64,000 nucleotides of DNA from Homarus americanus. Taxonomy: Eukaryota > Arthropoda > Malacostraca > Decapoda > Nephropidae. A program made the translations under genes and the position numbers. Of the stretch, positions 10,752 through 21,919 are shown one piece after another. Location of the stretch: NCBI RefSeq assembly GCF_018991925.1, contig NW_024737042.1, forward strand, positions 16,461,102 to 16,525,101. The letters run 5' to 3'. The first letter of the stretch is position 1. Every line of letters starts with the position of its first letter. Below the pieces are notes generated by a model that was not told where the DNA came from, did no database searches, and saw only the letters and a program-made list of their open reading frames with translations.

Positions 10752-10919
10752 CAGTCACTCAAAAAACTATCTTTGCAAAATTGTGTTGAGAAAATATAAG
10801 ACAGCTGATGACAGATTTTGACAACCTTACCGAGTCAACCAGGGACCACAGTGTTCATTCTATAATTTATCAATACACCCTCCCCCTCCCCTCAAGTAAT
10901 GATAGTTTTTGAGTGACTG
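10752..10919. mobile_element. Mariner-like MITE, 168 bp
   Basis: Perfect 20-bp inverted ends, 'cagtcactcaaaaaactatc' at the left and its complement at the right. TA precedes the left end (10750-10751); the right flank reads TG, so one copy of the duplication has mutated. The interior block 'ttttgacaaccttaccgag' recurs in a partial copy near 44318. Confidence 0.8.
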
Positions 10920-11608
10920 TGCATTATTTATCTGCAGGTTGTTAAATATGTTTTATATGATGTTTGAAAAAATTCATAATTTTTTAACATTGCATACCGT
11001 AGTGTTTCTGTGATAAGGTTTGTTTGTTTGTTCAGCGGATAGGTTGTTTTACCTGGATGGGTTGCTGTAGAAGGCTTAAGGTGGATATTGTGAATAATAT
11101 GACAAATCTTCCTATGTGACATCCTCTTAACCCTTAACTGGCAGCAGCTAAGAATTCCCTAGGTACTTCACCTCCGTAGAAATAGAATGGGAAACGTCCA
11201 CCGATATTGACAGCCATTGTAAGGGTTAAGGAATATTATTTCTTACTAGTGAGGTTTTCTGAGTAATCCATTTTAAAAGTTGTGGACTTGACTAAGCAGA
11301 TACAAGGTGTAATTTTGACACTAAAGTTTATTGACCAGTTCATTTTTATTAACCCTGTGAGTCCTGAAGGGTTAAATGATAGTCCTCAAAGAGTTACATC
11401 CTTATCAAGGGGTTAAATCTTAAGTCATAAGGTTTAAGGATAGTCCTCAAAGGGTTGAATCATCATCGTCAAAGGGTCAAACCATCGTCATCAAAGGGCT
11501 AAAGATAATAGAAAAACAAAACATTATCCTCACCCTGAACTGTTATATGTCAGAAAGGGTTATTGATGAACTGATATACAGTACAGTTAAGTATATTGTA
11601 CTACTGTA

Positions 11609-11826
11609 CAGGGTGTCTCAAAGGAATGTATACATGCTGTATTGCCTAACATATTTTTGTGGAGATTCATGTACAGGGTGTTACAACAAGAACATTGTCC
11701 TCTCTTGTAGGAACCTCGCACATCAACAAGCAAGGACAAAATTGCTGTTGTATGTAATAAAAGCATTCACACGATCTCCAGAAAAATCGGTATGGTAGTG
11801 CTTATGTATTTTTCTGAGACACCCTG
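11609..11826. mobile_element. Mariner-like MITE, 218 bp
   Basis: Ends are 'cagggtgtctcaaaggaatg' and the reverse complement of 'cagggtgtctcagaaaaata'. TA flanks at 11607-11608 and 11827-11828. A second 'tacagggtgt' lies inside at about 11673. No reading frame of interest. Confidence 0.75.
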
Positions 11827-11869
11827 TATGTTATCTTTGTTTAGAAAATACTGGACCAGTCTACATGTA

Positions 11870-12050
11870 CAGTCAACTGCTAAAGTCCGTTTGCTTCTCC
11901 CCCTGACCCATGAACCCCGAGATTCAAATTCGTGAACACAAATCAGTAGACTGATACATTTTTCTGTCCACAATTGCTTTGGATTCACAAATCTGAATTT
12001 TGGGGTTCTTGGTTCAGGAGGAGAGGCAAACAGACTTTAGTAGTTGACTG
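11870..12050. mobile_element. Fold-back MITE, 181 bp
   Basis: Almost the whole element is an inverted repeat: 'cagtcaactgctaaagtc' at the left against its counterpart at 12033-12050, and 'gaaccccgagattcaaatt' against an inverted 'gaaccccaaaattcagatt'. TA flanks at 11868-11869 and 12051-12052. A fragment of the same family is at about 61978-62050. Confidence 0.8.
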
Positions 12051-12651
12051 TACAGTAGTTCATTATGTTGTGTTGAAGCAATGTTTAAATGTGAACAATG
12101 TCATGTCAAAAGAGAAAATTAGAATGCTTGGTCTCTACTGTAATCTGTGACAGACAAATTATACCCAGTTTTGCATTGTGGTATGTACAGTTGTGAGATA
12201 AGGATGAGAGTTAAGTACTTGTGAATCTGCCAGGTAAAGTCAGATGTTTATACTGTAGTTCCATATCTTTTCATGGTTGAAATTATCATGGCCATTCACT
12301 TATAAAATCTGTTTATAATTATCAAGTTTCTAAGGTACTTAAAAGCTTGCTTACAACTAATTGAAGATTCAGTCATGAATACAGTCTTTACAGTCTGTAG
12401 TTTCATGGTTGTTATAGGCTACAGTACAATACAGTATTACCATCATTATAGAAACTCGTGATATAAGAGATGAACAATTTATAAACACATACAATGCAGT
12501 TTTTTCCTTATTCAAATTACATTATGTATAACTATTATCCTTCTTAGTGGCTTTCTTAAATAGCTACAGTACTGATAACATGTTAATTTTATAGAAACAC
12601 TATACCTGTGCAGATACATTATCACACTTGCAATATTAACTTTAATACCTG
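12051..12651. other. Intergenic DNA, nothing recognised
   Basis: AT-rich sequence with several 'tacagta/tactgta' words. No gene, RNA or bounded repeat found. Confidence 0.4.
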
Positions 12652-12800
12652 TACAGGGGTCCTCGACTTATGAACGCTCGCCGATACGAATGAGGTTAAA
12701 CTTTTAAAGTTACACTATATTATTTACCTGATGACTTATTTCTTACTTTTATTTACTGTATTTTGTCATTCTATTTCTTCTTTTGTTTTAAATTAAATGA

Positions 12801-13002
<202 letters not shown>

Positions 13003-13724
13003 AGTAAATCACTGTAGTGGCGTGATCAGGTATATGCTGATAACCACAAGGAAAGAAGAACACACGAAGTTCCTAAGCGCTGTAATTCACATTCAGGGGT
13101 GAGTACAGACTAGTCTGTACTCACCAGCTCAGCGAAAATTGCCTAAAGTCAACAAAAAAGGTAGTAAAGTACACTTACTTTGAGGTGTGTATGTAGAAGG
13201 CTCCTGGATGATGATGGGAATTAGAATGGGGGTGGAGGAGAAGGGAGAAGAGAAGGCATTGGGTTGGAAGAGAAGTCACCCCATGGTGCCATTTCACCCA
13301 TAAAATTTTAGTTCACTTGGTGTAATTAAAGATTATTTTCTTTAAATCAACACTGCACTGCATTATATATTGTCAGTATGTAATATAAATTTCAAAATGA
13401 CCAATAATTTGACTGGAAACAGAAAAAAAGCATTTATGTTGAAGAGAGTTTGAAGCAAGATGTTACCTCCAGTGAAAAGACACAGAGACTGATGCTTGTA
13501 TGGCGTGTTGACAGGCTGTTTGGCACGCTAAACACTAGTTTCCCTGTACTTAAATTAGGTTAAATAATTGTTAAAATGACTAAAATTTTAATATATGGCT
13601 TTTAAAATTATTGAATACTCGTAGTACAAACTTCTTGATATTTACTAAAATAGTAAGGAATTTAAGCCCTAGAATCGATTACTGTATATTGGCGGACTAA
13701 TATGACAGCTAGTGTGCAAGCGAA

Positions 13725-13859
13725 AACATGTGGAGGGGCGCTCGTAAGGAATTCGTTAATCGAGGGAATGCTCGTTAACTGAAGTTAAGAATCTTATGGA
13801 AGGTAATTCGTTAACCGAAATTTCGTTAACCGAGGCGCTCATTAACCGAGGGATCACTG
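13725..13859. mobile_element. Right end of another pogo-like element (solo end)
   Basis: 'gttaaccgagggatcactg' at 13841-13859, followed by TA, is a typical pogo-type end, and 'cgttaa(c/t)(c/t)ga' is repeated inward five times. No matching left end was found nearby, so it is a fragment. Confidence 0.4.
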
Positions 13860-13983
13860 TAGTAGGATTTTAAACATTGTTCTGTAAGGAAGGTATGCAC
13901 ATAGCATATGTTCCGACTTACATACACATCCGACTTAAGACGTCCTCAGGAACGGAACCCGTTCGTAACCTGGGGACCCCCTG

Positions 13984-14416
13984 TACTGTATATAATATAG
14001 CACTACCCTTACCCTCTGCATAACATAATTTACACGAGAGATTAAAACTAAGCACCATATTGGCTGCAAAGCGTTATAAGTCATTTATGTTTTTGTCAAC
14101 ACTTGGTAAGACGGAATATTTTGCAACAAATATGTACCGATTGTCAAAGGATTGGACTTGTTCGAAGATGCTTACTAATTTCTGGGAAGAGTAAAAGTTG
14201 TACAGTATAGTATAGCATTGTTTAGCCAGCAGAGCAGAGAAAATATCACAAGTTCATACTGAGGATTGCATCACTGTGTTCAATTGTTCATACATTCCTA
14301 TCACTTTATACATACTTTTTTGCCTTAAACTTTGATGTTTTTCTAGAAAGAAGTTGTATTCAAATAAAGTGTCAATAAAAGTACTGTACAGTAGTACTAT
14401 ATGTAGCTCAACACAT
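13984..14416. other. Intergenic DNA downstream of Clic, nothing recognised
   Basis: Unique-looking AT-rich sequence. It may contain part of the Clic 3' untranslated region or downstream flank. Confidence 0.35.
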
Positions 14417-14417
14417 A

Positions 14418-14423
14418 TTTATT
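14418..14423 (-). promoter_or_regulatory. Clic: Candidate polyadenylation signal of Clic
   Basis: On the minus strand this reads AATAAA, 44 nt past the Clic stop codon. It is the first canonical hexamer after the stop. Use cannot be shown from sequence, and a longer 3' UTR is possible. Confidence 0.4.
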
Positions 14424-14466
14424 CTAGCTAAAGTGTATGCACTAACTAATTAATCTTGTGAAAAGT

Positions 14467-14665
14467 TTACTCATCTACAACTGTTACAACTGAAGCACGA
14501 ACAGGTACATCAAATGAATACTTTGGCTTCTCTTTAGCAATGACTGAGTGCTTTTTATGGGATAGTTTAGGAGTCTCTGGTCGATCGTGCCAGTGGAGAA
14601 TAATTTCTTGGTCACATGGGCAGGTTCGTACAAACACCTGGTGTGTGTATGCAGCATGAAGGTAC
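14467..14665 (-). CDS. Clic: Clic coding exon 5 (terminal)
   Basis: Acceptor 'tctccaccag' (AG at 14667-14666). It encodes 'YLHAAYTHQVFVRTCPCDQE' and a basic, probably flexible tail ending 'SVVTVVDE', then TAA (14469-14467). Confidence 0.92.
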
Positions 14666-17600
14666 CTGGTGGAGACACAGGTTGAGATAGGGTTTACTTT
14701 TACGGTACAGTATGGTATTAATCTTTACAAGAACATCTTTATACAGTACTGTAGACAGTACTATATTCTTGTTAAAACCTTTTAGAACAAAGAAAGTTCA
14801 ATTAAATAAGTAATACTTGTACAGGTACTGTAATTGCCATATACTGCACTGTACTGTGGTTCTGTCTGGCTTTATGACTTGTCACTTCCCAGGTTTTTTG
14901 TGCTTGAGTTATTCAAGGGGAGTCGGCTGACCTTTGTTTTAGTCTCAGCTGCTGCCAAATTTGGCATTTGTGTACAGTATAGCCGACATTATACACAAAC
15001 TGTCTCTCATTGGTTTTCATGATTGTCTTTGTCTCTGGGATAGGATAAGTTACTCATTTACCACACATCTTATGACAGACAGGCCATAGTGTTTCCAAGA
15101 TTCCTTTTTAAAGGCTCTTAAGTTTCATCTGGAAGGCTTGAGTAATTCACCAGCCACCAACAGTGTGGAGGTTTATGCACATCCAATACAGTAGTCTTGA
15201 CAAGATCTTGGTCATAAAATGAGAATTCTGGAGCAATCCTTCATTTGTCAAGCACCATTTTTGTGCAGTACAATATTAAGGATATGCAGTATTTACACAA
15301 GGGGGGATTATTCTGAAATTACCAGAGGAATTGCTTTGTGGCTTACTTTAAAACATTAATCCATTATTTGTGGTTTTGAATAATTTGAATGAATGGCTGG
15401 CTTCCAATAATTGTACTGTATACCTTGTATATATAGTACAGTACTATATGGTATGCATTTCTTATGATGAAAAGTGAACTTTTGAAATTCAGAAGACTGA
15501 TACAGTAGTTTGTTCATGGAAATAATAAAAATGTCTGTATATAAAATATAATCTAGTCTTGACTTAGTCTTGGCTGGATGTAGCTAAAAGAGGTGAAACA
15601 CAGTAAAAGGTCACTCACCTCCAGAAGCCTCGTAGGTAGGTGGGAATATCATAATCTTTAAGAGCTTTAGAAGCTACTCGAAGATGCTGCAGTTTTGGGA
15701 GGACCTCACAGTCCAGGTGTGTTAGATGGTCGCTGCACATGTACTGTATGGAGTCCTCATGAAGGTGGTCATCTTCATCTCCATTCTGTCAGCAGAGAAT
15801 GTCATTAGCCAGCTGTGTGAATGCTGAACCGGTCTTTACTGAGAAAGTGTTTACTCAGTCACTCGCACATCATTATCATCAACTTCGTCATTTTATGGCC
15901 ATTTTCCCGCGTTTGTTGTCTGGGTTAGCTGTCGGAGAACTTTTTGGCCAACCTTTGCTGATACAACTTATAATCATTTCTTGGTCTCCCTTTTTTACTT
16001 CCTGTGAAATATCTTGTGTGTAGACATATAGTACAATATGTACACATCTGCCTGTGTGCATTATATCTTCATAAGTGTAGATACATGTGTGCATAGTTAC
16101 AGTGAAACTTTAACTGAAGCAACATGACTGATTTTAATTAAACTTAATATGACATTCAGCTTCAGAATATACAAACACTAGTTAATGGTTTTGTGCCATT
16201 TTCTGTCCCAGATTACTTCCATGAATCTATAAAAAAAATACTGTACACCTTAATATACAGCATTAATGTGATTACATCAATGCCTATGAAGGGCCACTGT
16301 ATAGATTATATTTAATAAGCTTAAGAATATTTTTTTATTTATACATAGTATTTACCGATAAGAGCATTTTTAATAGCATAAATAGGACAAATACTGTACA
16401 AGAATAGATGAAGTAATTTTGTGCTCAAATTGCTGTAGGAATAATGCTGTCAGCTCCCTTTGCATACTGTACTGTATTTTATCTGACTTTCCAGACTGTA
16501 CATATAATACTGGTGAAAGTTACCTGATGCCTGTACAGTACCGTACCAGGAAAAGGTTAAATCAAAACATTTACCTCATGATTGGTGTCACCATTGGTAA
16601 GGCCATTTGTGATGGAAGTACATTTTTCCAAGAAATGATTGAGTTTTTGTAGTGCTTGGTCGAGTTTTGAAGGATCTTGGTTGACCGCCTTAATGTAGAA
16701 ACAGAACTTTGAGAAGAAGTCCTTGGTGGCGAGGTCGGCGTCTGGGTTGTTGTACTCCAGACCACCTCCGGGAAACCTGTTAAATTTAGTACAATAAAAA
16801 TATTTTCTGTAAGAATGATATGGGGTGAATATATTTTGACCATGCTGTATACTGGAACCTGAGACTTTTGAAGCAAATTTGTGCACTCAATTACCTAGGT
16901 AGGCATATTGTTCCTCGTTGTTTAGAAGCCCTGGATGTTGGTGGTACGTATAGCTGTAATGTGTGTATCTCTCATCATTGTGTCCTGAGTGCAATCCTCA
17001 GCATTTGACAGAGGCAGGATGTGCATTAGCTATCCAATGTGACCCGACCAAACATTGTAGGTTTTTTCTAACACTGGACAATAAAGGTCATGACAAAGTC
17101 CAGACCAACTGCCTGAATGGCTAGGACAGTAAACTGATAAATGGTGAAGTTATAAGTAAAAGATAATGCTACTGTGTATGTATTGTAGCTGTTTGGTAAT
17201 GCCAGTAAGGTAAACATGAGTTATAACAGGAATACAATCAACTTTTTACGAAATTCAGGAAATTTCATAGCAATTTAGCAATAGATACAAGAATATAATA
17301 ACCATATCATAATCATGGTTGCCCCTCGTGTAACGAGGATGGCCAGTTCAAGGGCCACCTAGGTGTGAATTTCTTTAAGGTGTAGAAGCTGTTGCCAACA
17401 CAACAACCACACCCTGAGTTAACTTACATGACCCAGTGTCAAGGAATAGTCCGAAAAGACCGGACAACTCGCCAACTGCACTGGCTAACCATTACCCCGG
17501 AACACGATCCGCAAATCGATTAACATCCAGGTTCCCAATTACTGCTGGGTAGACAGAGGCAAATGGCGTAAAGAAACTTGCCCATAGTTTCATCATGTGC

Positions 17601-20600
17601 GGGGATCGAACCTGGGTCCGCTCGCTTGCGAGGCGAGCATGCTGACTATTACATCACAAGTTGCCATATGAGAATAATAGTGAATGGTTTAACCTATTAT
17701 TTTAAGATATGGATATTTAGCCGAGTCAGTTAGCTCTATGAATGCCAGTCCTAACAGACGAGAACTTCATAACCAGCCTTCATCACTGAACAGGTATACC
17801 CCATAAACGTTCCCTTAACCATCGCTTTGCATAACTGACGATTATATATTTGGGAAATAGCTACCCCGCATGTTTAGCTTACTAGCCCATTGATCCAACA
17901 TTTGGAAGAGAAACGGCAGAGTACTTTTAAGTTTGGTCCGGTGATGTGGTGCAAGTTCTTGCCATTAGTATGCAAATTTGTATGTTGTGAATTCTCATGA
18001 CTCTACAGTGTGTATATTGTTAATATCTCTCTTCTTACTCTTCTTTTTTCTCCCTTTCTTCTCTTATCTTTTTTCTCCCCTCGAGGGAGGAATGACGACT
18101 CAACACTTGTGAATAACAGTCTCAGTTTATGCTTACATTCTTTAATTAATTCTTAATATGCTTGCTTTATACTGTATACAGTATATGTCTGCTTTTTTTT
18201 CTGCTTGACAATCTGAATGACTGAGATATATCAAGGGTAGATGGGAGTTTTTGGGAGGTGGCTGGTCCCTAACCTTCTGAATTAATTATATTCTTACTGG
18301 ATTTATTGCTTTGAAAACCGTTGATTGTCTGTCCATTGACTATTTGCAGTGTGCATATGGGTCTGTTATTTAGGTTCACCTCCACTGCAGCCTGTAATCA
18401 ATTATTGGTCACTCATGTTTATATACGAGATTTGAAGTACCTGTACTGTACATGTAGAACTTACTTGGTGTCGAGGTACTGAATGATATCGTCCAATGCG
18501 TCATAACCATCATCACCGTGAATAAGAGCTGGAACATGCTTGAGGCCCAGGGCTTTAAATTCTGGTGGAGGCTTGGCTGGATTTACTGTAATTACCTGAA
18601 AAACAATGAGTGTATATAAATTTAATTTAGAGAATAGAGTTTCTGATTGACTAGATATTAAAAATACAGTACATTATGAAGCAGTACAGTAGTGTGGAAA
18701 ATACTGTATAATAGTAAAAAAGTACATAGATGATAATGATTAAGTATGAGAATAACAATAATAATGAAGAAAATGTAAAAAAATCGGTTGAGAGCAGATT
18801 GCATACAGCTCAGTGAATATTAAGTTTAGGCAATGTAGCACTGTACTGTGTCATCTTCTTTTCCCCCATCTTAAGTCGGGTACCAGTTCACAGCTGGGTT
18901 ACCTGGGGGAGCACTGGGCACAAATCAACAACCTTGAGAACAAGCGGCAAGTGTAGCTACACTAGGGGGCAGGGAAAAAACACTTTTATTTGAGTTGCAG
19001 GCTGCACTTTTCAGGCATCGTTTGTATGGCTGTAACAAACACCTGTGCAAAATTTCATGCCATTTCATGCATACTTACCCTGCCGCATCGCGAACGACTT
19101 TTTGTCAACTTTTAGTGTATACCAAAAATTAGGTGTCATTTAATGTTTTCCAGGATAATGATAAATTTTACATGGGTGACATCGATTTAATTCACATGTT
19201 ATTTTACAGGTACACCGTATAGAAAATCATTACAAGTTCATATTGAAATTCTTTTTTGTGCGGAACCTTGGCATCATTTTCCTAGACAATAATCTTTGCC
19301 TAATATATCCATCTCTCGATTCGTATCCCGTCACTTCAGTGCAAGCTTCAGTCATCACTTTTATGCCTCTCTCGACCGCCTGAGTGCTGTTTGGCCACTT
19401 GGGCACCACTAATGGTGTCTCAAGAATGTCATTAACCTGTAGATTTGACAGAGAAGCAATGTAAGGAGGCTCAGTCTTGAGTTCATTCCTCCAGTTAATC
19501 ATGGAATGATAGTTTTTTGCTTGCCACTTTAGTTTCGGAGTCACCACCTTTCTCATGTTGACTACAGGAGGCACATCCTCATTCCCATCTCCATCTTTAC
19601 CCTCCTCATCAGTATAGTTTAACAAATTCTCGTCAACAGCAGCATCAGAATCTTCCTCCTCCTCTTCAGATCTGCCAGTGCATTCTTCCTTTTGCTGATT
19701 CTCCTCTCTAATTTTTCTTATCATTGAGACAGCTTTTTCTCTAACAGTCATGTCCTCATCTGCACACATACCAAGAAGAAGTTGATCTGTGTGGGCGAAG
19801 TATGCATTTCTCTGGACAGCCTTCTTCACTATCGTCTCCTCCTCACTATTCAGGTGTTTCATATATAGCAGGGACTGGAATACGTTCCTTGAGCCGTGTG
19901 TTACGTAAGGGTGTATCTTGATGTAAAACCACATTGGAGCACTGAACTTTATTATTGTAATGACAATTCTTTTCAACTCATGGCTGGGTCTTGATGTTGC
20001 TACATACAGCCTGAGGATTCTACTCCATAAGGTGTTCCACCTTGACACACAGGGAGGACCTGGCTCAATAGCAGCCAAGTCATCTTCAACAACACCTGTG
20101 ATAACTCCTTTACAAATCCTATACAGGTATTTCTGATCCCAGGACAGATCTTTCTCCACTTCATCATTAAACACAGGGAAATCAGGGAAACTGACTGGCT
20201 GGAAGGCGACAACTGGAAGCTCAGACAAAGACTCCTTGATCTGCTTTCCAATGGGACCACGCCAATGCTCAGGACCACTTGGTTTACCATCATAGTGATA
20301 AAAAACTGCGCGGAAAGGCAGCTCATTTCCGTGAAGCTGACATATGAAATAATGGAGCGGGTGACCAAGTAACATTTCAAGATGATGAATGACTCCATTT
20401 TCTGATCCTACATTTACATTGGTTCCATCACAACCAACACACACAATGGGCTGCTGGGTTAGATTTTTCTCCACCAGAAACTCGTGAATAGTTTTGGCAA
20501 TCTGCTTTCCGTGTCCAGTCTTGGGAGTCACATGTGTGAGATATTCATTGCCAGGCTCAACCATGATGACATAATGATCTTTCACCATCATCCTCGAACT

Positions 20601-21919
20601 CCATTTCTCGGTCTTCTCATTCTTTATCATCACACGAGTGGCGGTCTTCTTACCATCAAAATAGAGTGACGTCAAATTATCTAAACTAGCCATCTCAATT
20701 TCTTGCCTCTTAAATCGGTATTTTTGTCTCGCATCCCGCAGCTTATGTGGTCCAATAACCTGACTCTTGTCATCCTTTGTGATAATGCCATAGTCAGTTA
20801 AGGTGGCAGTAGCAATGGCAGCTCCAGCATAATCACTAATCAAGTATCGGTCACAAGCGGCAGCCAGTGTAGGGAGTCTTGTCCGGTTCTGTGAACTGGT
20901 GTCTGTCAGAGCCCTTGGATCAGGGACAAAATCAGCATCAGTATTGACGAGAGGAATATCTCTTGAATCATCTGAATTATCCTCAACATAAGGAATATCT
21001 CCAGCTACCAGATATCTATGTTTTTGCTCAAGCTGTCTCCTAACTCTGTCCGCATCATGCTTCTCTCTTGCCGTCACTCTGTCCCACATCTTCGTCACTT
21101 TCATGTCAACCCCTGCAATCTTCATCTTCCTATCACCTCGCTGGTCAAGGAGAAACTGCACCTCACGTTTGGGAACTTTTATAACACAATTACATGCCAG
21201 GTGATATCCGTCACACTCCTTAACTATGCACCTCACATCCTGACAGGAGGCAAGGGGACAATAACAGCTACAGATATCAAACAACTCTTTCATTTCTACC
21301 TGAAATGCAGCTTTTTTGCCTACATTCTTGTTCTTATTTAGTTCAATTCCTCTACTGTACAATTTTCTCAACCTTTCCTCAATATTTTTTTGGTTGATAA
21401 ACACTGAACAGAACATTGCACCGCCACAGTGGCTGTTTGGCTAGTACTGTAGGTAAATTTAAATATTTCAGTAGAAAATGCGGCAGACTAAACCTCGACA
21501 TATCAGCTTCAAATTTGGCATGGAGTCTTAGATATGTATAAGGAACAATGCCTGAAGAGTGCAGCTTTGAGCAAAATTTCACTGCCCCCTAAGCTACACC
21601 TCAAATTGTAATGATATATTAAGTACAGTACTGCATAATGATTACTGTATAGGCAAAGTAATAATAATGATGATACAGTAATAAAAATAAATATTTAAAA
21701 TATATAATACTAACAATAATAATAGAAATATACACTCACCTTGAATCTGAGGATGTTATATTGTGACTTGATAAGGAGGACCATGAAAACTCTCTGGCAG
21801 AAAGGACACGCCCCCATCCTCTCGCCATCCACTCCGGCCTTCACGTACACAGTAACTTCCTCCTTATCTCCTGCCGCGGCTCCTGCTACCACCGCTGGTG
21901 GCTGGCCCACACTGCCCAT
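14467..21919 (-). CDS. Clic: Chloride intracellular channel protein (CLIC), five coding exons
   Basis: Joined exons 21919-21740, 18595-18465, 16776-16575, 15785-15619 and 14665-14467 encode 292 residues with canonical GT-AG introns (phases 0, 2, 0, 2). The start ATG follows an in-frame upstream stop. Residues 24-100 form the thioredoxin-like domain, with the redox motif C38-P-F-C41 ('GACPFCQRVFMVLL') and the cis-proline region 'HVPALI'. The rest is the all-helical GST-C-like domain, with 'LPKLQHLRVASK' and 'RYLHAAYTHQVF' then 'TCPCDQEI'. CLIC proteins are glutathione-transferase-fold proteins found soluble and membrane-associated, linked to anion conductance, tubulogenesis (worm EXC-4) and redox activity. 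The N-terminal 23 residues are Ala/Gly-rich and variable. Length fits arthropod CLICs (about 255-290). Intron 1 contains a hAT-like transposon and intron 2 a SINE. Confidence 0.95.
15619..15785 (-). CDS. Clic: Clic coding exon 4
   Basis: Acceptor 'tgctgacag', donor GTGAGT (15618). It encodes 'HLTHLDCEVLPKLQHLRVAS' and 'YDIPTYLRGFW', the strongest CLIC signature of the C-terminal domain. R227 is split with exon 5. Confidence 0.93.
16575..16776 (-). CDS. Clic: Clic coding exon 3
   Basis: Acceptor 'tttaacag', donor GTAAAT (16574). It encodes 'FPGGGLEYNNPDADLATKDF' and 'FSKFCFYIKAVNQDP', the linker and first helices of the GST-C-like domain. The matching CLIC block in other animals is 'FPGG..L..P....A..D.F.KF'. 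Confidence 0.93.
17310..17665 (-). repeat. tRNA-derived SINE in Clic intron 2
   Basis: On the minus strand, 17650-17590 resembles a tRNA: an A-box-like 'taatagtcagcatgctcg', an anticodon arm (loop CTCGCAA, would-be anticodon CGC, alanine) and a B box 'ggttcgatccc'. The first part has no proper acceptor stem and the sequence continues for some 270 bp into a non-tRNA body containing 'ctacccagcagtaattggga', a block I recall from invertebrate SINEs. It is therefore a SINE rather than a tRNA gene. Possible duplication 'gttgcc' at both borders. Confidence 0.65.
18465..18595 (-). CDS. Clic: Clic coding exon 2
   Basis: Preceded by 'ttttcag' and ending before the donor GTAAGT (18464). It encodes 'VITVNPAKPPPEFKALGLK' and 'HVPALIHGDDGYDALDDIIQ', the second half of the thioredoxin-like domain with the cis-proline loop. 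Its last codon (K104) is completed by exon 3. Confidence 0.93.
18963..21591 (-). mobile_element. Complete hAT-like DNA transposon in Clic intron 1
   Basis: The ends are TAGGGGGCAG (18963) and CTGCCCCCTA (21591), perfectly inverted. The flanks are an identical 8-bp duplication, AGCTACAC (18955-18962 and 21592-21599). Further inverted blocks lie inside both ends: 'gctgcact.ttcaggcat' and, about 130 bp in, 'ctgccgcat'. The sole large frame, a 728-residue transposase, is unbroken and in the same orientation as Clic. Element length 2629 bp. The perfect duplication and open frame suggest a recent insertion. Confidence 0.9.
19230..21416 (-). CDS. hAT-like transposase, intact 728 aa
   Basis: ATG at 21416-21414, stop at 19230. 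Residues 49-77 form a cysteine-rich, probably zinc-binding segment ('CSCYCPLASCQDVRC', then 'CNC') followed by the 'FLLDQRGDRKM' motif. Candidate catalytic residues of an RNase H-like hAT-type core are D254 ('LYFDGKKT'), D330 ('VGCDGTNVN'), the C359-x2-H362 motif ('ICQLHGNELPF'), an RW pair at 459-460 ('VSRWNTLW') and E682 ('STQAVERGIKVMTEA'). An acidic stretch lies at 582-618. I know similar proteins as common unnamed entries in arthropod and cnidarian gene sets ('CDG..VN.G', 'CQLH.NELP', 'QAVER'). Assignment to transposition rests mainly on the inverted ends and 8-bp duplication around it. No codon lesion is visible. Confidence 0.85.
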   Translation of the reverse strand: MFCSVFINQKNIEERLRKLYSRGIELNKNKNVGKKAAFQVEMKELFDICSCYCPLASCQDVRCIVKECDGYHLACNCVIKVPKREVQFLLDQRGDRKMKIAGVDMKVTKMWDRVTAREKHDADRVRRQLEQKHRYLVAGDIPYVEDNSDDSRDIPLVNTDADFVPDPRALTDTSSQNRTRLPTLAAACDRYLISDYAGAAIATATLTDYGIITKDDKSQVIGPHKLRDARQKYRFKRQEIEMASLDNLTSLYFDGKKTATRVMIKNEKTEKWSSRMMVKDHYVIMVEPGNEYLTHVTPKTGHGKQIAKTIHEFLVEKNLTQQPIVCVGCDGTNVNVGSENGVIHHLEMLLGHPLHYFICQLHGNELPFRAVFYHYDGKPSGPEHWRGPIGKQIKESLSELPVVAFQPVSFPDFPVFNDEVEKDLSWDQKYLYRICKGVITGVVEDDLAAIEPGPPCVSRWNTLWSRILRLYVATSRPSHELKRIVITIIKFSAPMWFYIKIHPYVTHGSRNVFQSLLYMKHLNSEEETIVKKAVQRNAYFAHTDQLLLGMCADEDMTVREKAVSMIRKIREENQQKEECTGRSEEEEEDSDAAVDENLLNYTDEEGKDGDGNEDVPPVVNMRKVVTPKLKWQAKNYHSMINWRNELKTEPPYIASLSNLQVNDILETPLVVPKWPNSTQAVERGIKVMTEACTEVTGYESRDGYIRQRLLSRKMMPRFRTKKNFNMNL

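Noticed and set aside
17590..17660. Possible tRNA-Ala gene on the minus strand
   Set aside because: The A box is degenerate, no matching acceptor stem is visible, and the sequence runs on into a longer SINE-like body.
20000..20398. 132-codon frame overlapping the hAT-like transposase
   Set aside because: A shadow frame of the 728-residue transposase on the same strand, without motifs.
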